From JAAYCI01 sp964370295 (lineage in GTDB: Bacteria > Bacillota > Clostridia > Oscillospirales > Ruminococcaceae): a DNA stretch of 9,552 nucleotides. The position numbers and the translations under genes were made by a program. Location of the stretch: NCBI GenBank assembly GCA_964370295.1, contig CAYJIR010000053.1:1-9552 (forward strand), read 5' to 3'. This document shows, one piece after another, positions 6,560 through 9,552 of this stretch. The notes below the pieces were generated by a model. The model was not told where the DNA came from and did no database searches. It saw only the letters and a list, made by a program, of their open reading frames with translations. Within the stretch, counting starts at the first letter, position 1. Each line of letters begins with the position of its first letter.

Positions 6560-7879
6560 TTATAAGGCGTTCCAAAGACGTTGCGCCTGTTGTTTACACT
6601 CGTATAAAACTGCCTCTTCGTCCAATTTTGTGCAGTGGCCATTCTCCACCACAATGTTGCCGTCTACAACCACTGTTTTCACATTCTGTGGACCACAACA
6701 CATCACATGACTAAGATAATTGTTTTCGTTCATCGGTGTTGGCGCCATATAATCTAACACCACAAAATCGGCCTGCCCATCTACTTCTAAACGCCCTAAA
6801 GGCAAACCAAAAGTTTGCTTTGCCAATGTGGTGTTGTTGTAAAAACCAAGGCGCAAAAGTTCTTCTGTGCCCAGTAGGCTTGTATCAGAATTGAATGCTC
6901 TTTGGGCAATGGCAGCAATGGATAATTCTTTGAGCAAATCATAGGTATAGCCATCACCACCGATGGCCACATTCACATCGTTGCCCAGCATGCCAACCAC
7001 CGGGGCAATACCCACAGCATTATTCATGTTGCTTTGGCAATTGTGTGCCACTGTGGCACCACTTTTTGCTATCATCTTCCAATGCTTCTCTTGCAGGTGC
7101 ACACCATGCGCCAAAATAGCTCCCTCTACCAGCACACCGGCTTCTTGCATTCTTTGTGCCACGTGCATATCATAATTTTTATAGCTGTGGCACACATCGG
7201 CCATGGCCTCGGCCACATGAACATGGCAAGCGATACCCTCTGCATTTGCCGCTTGCACACAAGCTGCCAAAGTATCCTCTTCCAAAGTATAGCCAGCATG
7301 CATGCCCATCAGGCCCCGGAATTGTGGATTTTTGCTATTTTCACGTGCAAACCGCTTATTTTCTTCTATGGCCTTTTGGGCGCCGTCGGCACCATAGCGA
7401 TCGCTTACTTCATAGCATAAACAGGCTCTGGCCCCGGCTTCCTGCACACCTTTTGCGATGGTATCCAAACTACCCGAGATGTAAGCATCGCTCACATGAT
7501 GGTCAAAATAAGTGGTGGTTCCGGCTTTTAGGCCATCGATAAGGCCAAGCAGAGTGCTGTAATACACTTGCTTTTCGTCCAAAATTCTATCCACTTTCCA
7601 CCACATACGGCTCAGCACATGTTGCCAATTTTCAAGGGGCTCTTTCAGTGGCATCCCGCGCACAAACTGTCCATAGAAATGGCAATGAGAGCTCACGAGG
7701 CCCGGCATCACAAGTTTCCCCTTTAAGTCCACACTGTCACAGGCTTTATCATCTGCTGCACCACCCTCGCCCATTGCGGTGATACGCCCATTTTCCACTT
7801 CTAAAAAACCATTTTCCACATAGGGCTTTTGTGGGTCCATGCTTATAATGGTGGCATTGTAATACCTTGTTTTTTTCAT
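6560..7879 (-). CDS. ssnA: SsnA-type aminohydrolase
   Basis: The 439-residue protein matches SsnA, an amidohydrolase-superfamily protein found with selenium-linked and purine-catabolic genes; the E. coli protein is about 442 residues. Shared landmarks include VMPGLVSSHCHFYGQFVRGM (53-76 region), RMWWKVDRILDEKQVYYS, FDHHVSDAYISGSL, AHGVHL and HNCQSNMNNAVG. Metal ligands are HCH (65-67), the histidine and glutamate in HVHVAEA (221 and 224), H258 and D309 in IGGDG. It probably removes an amino group from a purine or related ring; E. coli and gut-bacterial work places it in urate/purine degradation, but the substrate is not proven by the sequence. The ATG overlaps the stop of the dihydropyrimidinase gene by four bases (ATGA), and GGGGGAG lies just upstream, so the two are translationally coupled. 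It precedes ygeY by 22 bases. Confidence 0.9.
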   Translation of the reverse strand: MKKTRYYNATIISMDPQKPYVENGFLEVENGRITAMGEGGAADDKACDSVDLKGKLVMPGLVSSHCHFYGQFVRGMPLKEPLENWQHVLSRMWWKVDRILDEKQVYYSTLLGLIDGLKAGTTTYFDHHVSDAYISGSLDTIAKGVQEAGARACLCYEVSDRYGADGAQKAIEENKRFARENSKNPQFRGLMGMHAGYTLEEDTLAACVQAANAEGIACHVHVAEAMADVCHSYKNYDMHVAQRMQEAGVLVEGAILAHGVHLQEKHWKMIAKSGATVAHNCQSNMNNAVGIAPVVGMLGNDVNVAIGGDGYTYDLLKELSIAAIAQRAFNSDTSLLGTEELLRLGFYNNTTLAKQTFGLPLGRLEVDGQADFVVLDYMAPTPMNENNYLSHVMCCGPQNVKTVVVDGNIVVENGHCTKLDEEAVLYECKQQAQRLWNAL

Positions 7880-9261
7880 TCAATCTCCCCCAATTTTCTT
7901 GGATTTTTACGCAAAATGCGTTGTCCATCTCCCTTTTGTGCCAAGCATTTTCCCTCTTGCAGAACACGGCGACCCTTTTCAAACACAGAAACCAGTTCCA
8001 CCGAGGCCTCAAAACCCTCAAAGGGAGTGTAATCACTTTTTTCGTGGAGTAGCTCCGCCGTTATCTTTGTTTGTTTAGCCGGGTCTAACAAAATAATGTC
8101 GGCGTCACTGCCCACAGCCAAACACCCTTTTTGCGGATAAAGTCCATAAATTTGGGCCGGATACGAAGAAGTGATGCAGGCAAAACGGCTGTGGTCTATT
8201 TTCCCCTGTGCCACCCCCAACTCGTACAACACAAAAAACCGTGTTTCGATGCCGGGCATACCACCGGGTACTTCGTAAAATTTATCGGAATTTCGTTTTT
8301 GCCGCTTATAAAAAGCACAATCATCGGTGCCAATGGTAAGCACCACATCCGACTGCAATGCCCTCCACAACGCCTGTTTGTCCTTTTCTTTGCGTATGGG
8401 CGGATGCACAATATAGTCGGCCGCATTTTGCTTTTTATAAACATCATCTGTAAAGAAAAGATAATGCGGGCAGGTTTCGCCAAACACCGAAACACCCTCT
8501 TTTTGTGCTGTTTCCACAAGTGCCATACCCTCTTCGCTGGAAATATGACGAATGAGCACGGGACAATTGGTTTCTTTTGCAAGGGCAATCACGGTTTCAA
8601 TGGCCTCGGCTTCACTCAAAGGCGGCTTGCTGTTTGGAAAATAAGCCCAGGATGTTTTTTTCTCTTCTATCAGCTGTTTTGTGGCTTGCACAATAGGCTC
8701 TTCTCGTTCTGCATGCACGGTGGCCAAACCTCCATGCTTTGCAATCACAGAAAATGCGCGGCGCATATCATCTTCTGGAACAAACAAGCCTCCATCACTG
8801 TAGGTGGTGTAAAACTTAAAAGACACATACCCTTGATCAATCAATTTTGGAATGGCCTGCAAGGTTTCTTCGTTTATGTCGGTTAGTGTGATATGAAATG
8901 AATAATCAACCACACTATCCTTAGCCTGTTGCTCTCGTTTTTCCAGTGCATCATATACACTTGCACCTTTTTTTTGGTCGGCAAAATCCACAAGGCAGGT
9001 TACTGCACCGTGTAAACCACTTTGCGTTCCATCATAAAAATCATTCATAGTTTGGGTTCCTGCAAAGGGAAGCAGCATATGCGCGTGCGTTTCTATAAGA
9101 CCGGGCAGGGCTATTAACCCTGCTGCGTCTATTTCTTCTTGAGAGGACACCGCTAGATTTTTTCCCATAGCTGCAATTTTTCCATCTTGTAAGGCAATAT
9201 CCAAAACGCCCAAATCCTCCGGTCCATATGCATGAACATTTCGCAAAACAATGTCTGCCAT
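7876..9261 (-). CDS. hyuA: HyuA-type dihydropyrimidinase/hydantoinase (cyclic amidase)
   Basis: The 461-residue protein is a cyclic amidase that opens dihydropyrimidine or hydantoin-like rings. The length equals that of E. coli HyuA/YgeZ, and the C-terminal DYTPFEGF and LRKNP segments agree with that protein. Metal-site features are HAH (59-61), the presumed carbamylated lysine K149 in SFKFYTTYS, H183 in VHAERE, H239 in IRHISSE and D313 in GTDDCAF. Most relatives have a DHC triplet at the last site; here it is DDC. ETCPHYLFF (262-270) and the VHPPIR segment (285-290) are typical. The start is decided by AAAGGAGG shortly before the ATG. The gene follows the flavoprotein gene by 32 bases and overlaps ssnA by four bases. 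The neighbourhood favours a ring-opening step in purine or pyrimidine degradation. The exact substrate is not certain; allantoinase-like activity is an alternative. Confidence 0.9.
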   Translation of the reverse strand: MADIVLRNVHAYGPEDLGVLDIALQDGKIAAMGKNLAVSSQEEIDAAGLIALPGLIETHAHMLLPFAGTQTMNDFYDGTQSGLHGAVTCLVDFADQKKGASVYDALEKREQQAKDSVVDYSFHITLTDINEETLQAIPKLIDQGYVSFKFYTTYSDGGLFVPEDDMRRAFSVIAKHGGLATVHAEREEPIVQATKQLIEEKKTSWAYFPNSKPPLSEAEAIETVIALAKETNCPVLIRHISSEEGMALVETAQKEGVSVFGETCPHYLFFTDDVYKKQNAADYIVHPPIRKEKDKQALWRALQSDVVLTIGTDDCAFYKRQKRNSDKFYEVPGGMPGIETRFFVLYELGVAQGKIDHSRFACITSSYPAQIYGLYPQKGCLAVGSDADIILLDPAKQTKITAELLHEKSDYTPFEGFEASVELVSVFEKGRRVLQEGKCLAQKGDGQRILRKNPRKLGEIE

Positions 9262-9293
9262 TGTTGCCTCCTTTCTTTGCAGGCCCCGTAATA

Positions 9294-9552
9294 TTATTTA
9301 TTCATCAACTGTTGTATCTCTTTGGCCGCACGTTTTCCATCAGCCACTGCCTGCACAACCGTGCTGCCACCGTTTAAGCAATCTCCACCCAAAAAGACTT
9401 TACTGCCCGCAGGCTGCACCCACTGGCCATTTGCATCTTTGGCAAGCCCGAATGCGAAAAGCAAGGCATCGTCACTTTTGCTTCCCAAAGCCGAAATTAA
9501 ACACGTGGCGTCACGCACAAGGGACTTTTCTTCGTTTGCACGCATAACTTTT
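9294..9552 (-). CDS. C-terminal fragment of GltD/PreT/YgfK-like FAD-NAD(P) oxidoreductase (5' end outside window)
   Basis: About 85 residues are visible before the TAA stop. DATCLISALGSK is the usual strand and glycine turn near the end of the nucleotide-binding domain, and VFLGGDCLNGG followed by VVQAVADGKRAAKEI is the classic C-terminal FAD-binding segment of glutamate-synthase small-subunit-like flavoproteins. The reading frame runs on past base 9552, so the ATG at 9545 is internal. Such domains pass electrons from NAD(P)H, through FAD and iron-sulfur centres, to a partner enzyme. With a dihydropyrimidinase gene immediately downstream, dihydropyrimidine dehydrogenase (PreT) is possible. 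With SsnA and YgeY nearby, YgfK, the large flavoprotein of the E. coli purine/selenium region, is equally plausible. The fragment is too short to decide, so no symbol is given. Confidence 0.78.
   Translation of the reverse strand, partial: KVMRANEEKSLVRDATCLISALGSKSDDALLFAFGLAKDANGQWVQPAGSKVFLGGDCLNGGSTVVQAVADGKRAAKEIQQLMNK

Noticed and set aside
6538..6654. Longer YgeY start up to 6654
   Set aside because: It would overlap the end of ssnA by about 95 bases, and the added residues do not resemble the family. A good ribosome binding site precedes the ATG at 6537.
8131..8886. 251-residue open frame on the plus strand
   Set aside because: It lies wholly opposite the well-supported hyuA gene and shows no family motifs; it is a shadow of that gene.

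Overview
The window looks like part of a chromosome from an anaerobic, gut-type Firmicute (Clostridia). This rests on strong AGGAGG-type ribosome binding sites, tightly packed same-strand operons, cysteine-rich cytosolic proteins and the gene content (SsnA/YgeY/HyuA). The species cannot be named from the sequence alone. Apart from the first gene, everything is on the minus strand.

Layout, left to right. (1) Positions 1-900, plus strand: the C-terminal part of a two-ATPase ABC protein of the ECF vitamin/metal transporter type, cut by the window edge. (2) 1033-1080: a hairpin terminator between converging genes. (3) 3457 down to 1108: a three-gene operon whose reading frames overlap by four bases. 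It encodes a HypB/UreG/CobW-type GTPase, a soluble ABC ATPase and a solute-binding-protein-like protein without a signal peptide. No membrane permease is present. (4) 3458-3818: a non-coding stretch with a plausible promoter and several inverted repeats. (5) 3819-3877: a strong 18-bp hairpin terminator. (6) 9552 down to 3914: a catabolic operon whose order of transcription is the end of a GltD/PreT/YgfK-like flavoprotein, a HyuA-type dihydropyrimidinase, SsnA, a YgeY-type M20 hydrolase and an AtzA/TrzN/8-oxoguanine-deaminase-like amidohydrolase.

The catabolic operon resembles the E. coli ygeW-ygeX-ygeY-hyuA-ygfK-ssnA region and the related clusters that let gut anaerobes break down urate and other purines. 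Deaminases remove exocyclic amino groups, a cyclic amidase opens the ring, and an M20 enzyme hydrolyses an open-chain product. The electron-transfer flavoprotein probably supplies a reductive step. Exact substrates cannot be read from the sequence.

The three-gene GTPase/ATPase/binding-protein operon is the most unusual part. Its parts look like a metal transporter and a metallochaperone combined, but every piece is predicted to be cytosolic. One hypothesis is that it helps load or activate a metallocofactor, for example in a molybdenum/selenium hydroxylase of purine catabolism. This is inferred from domains and neighbourhood only.
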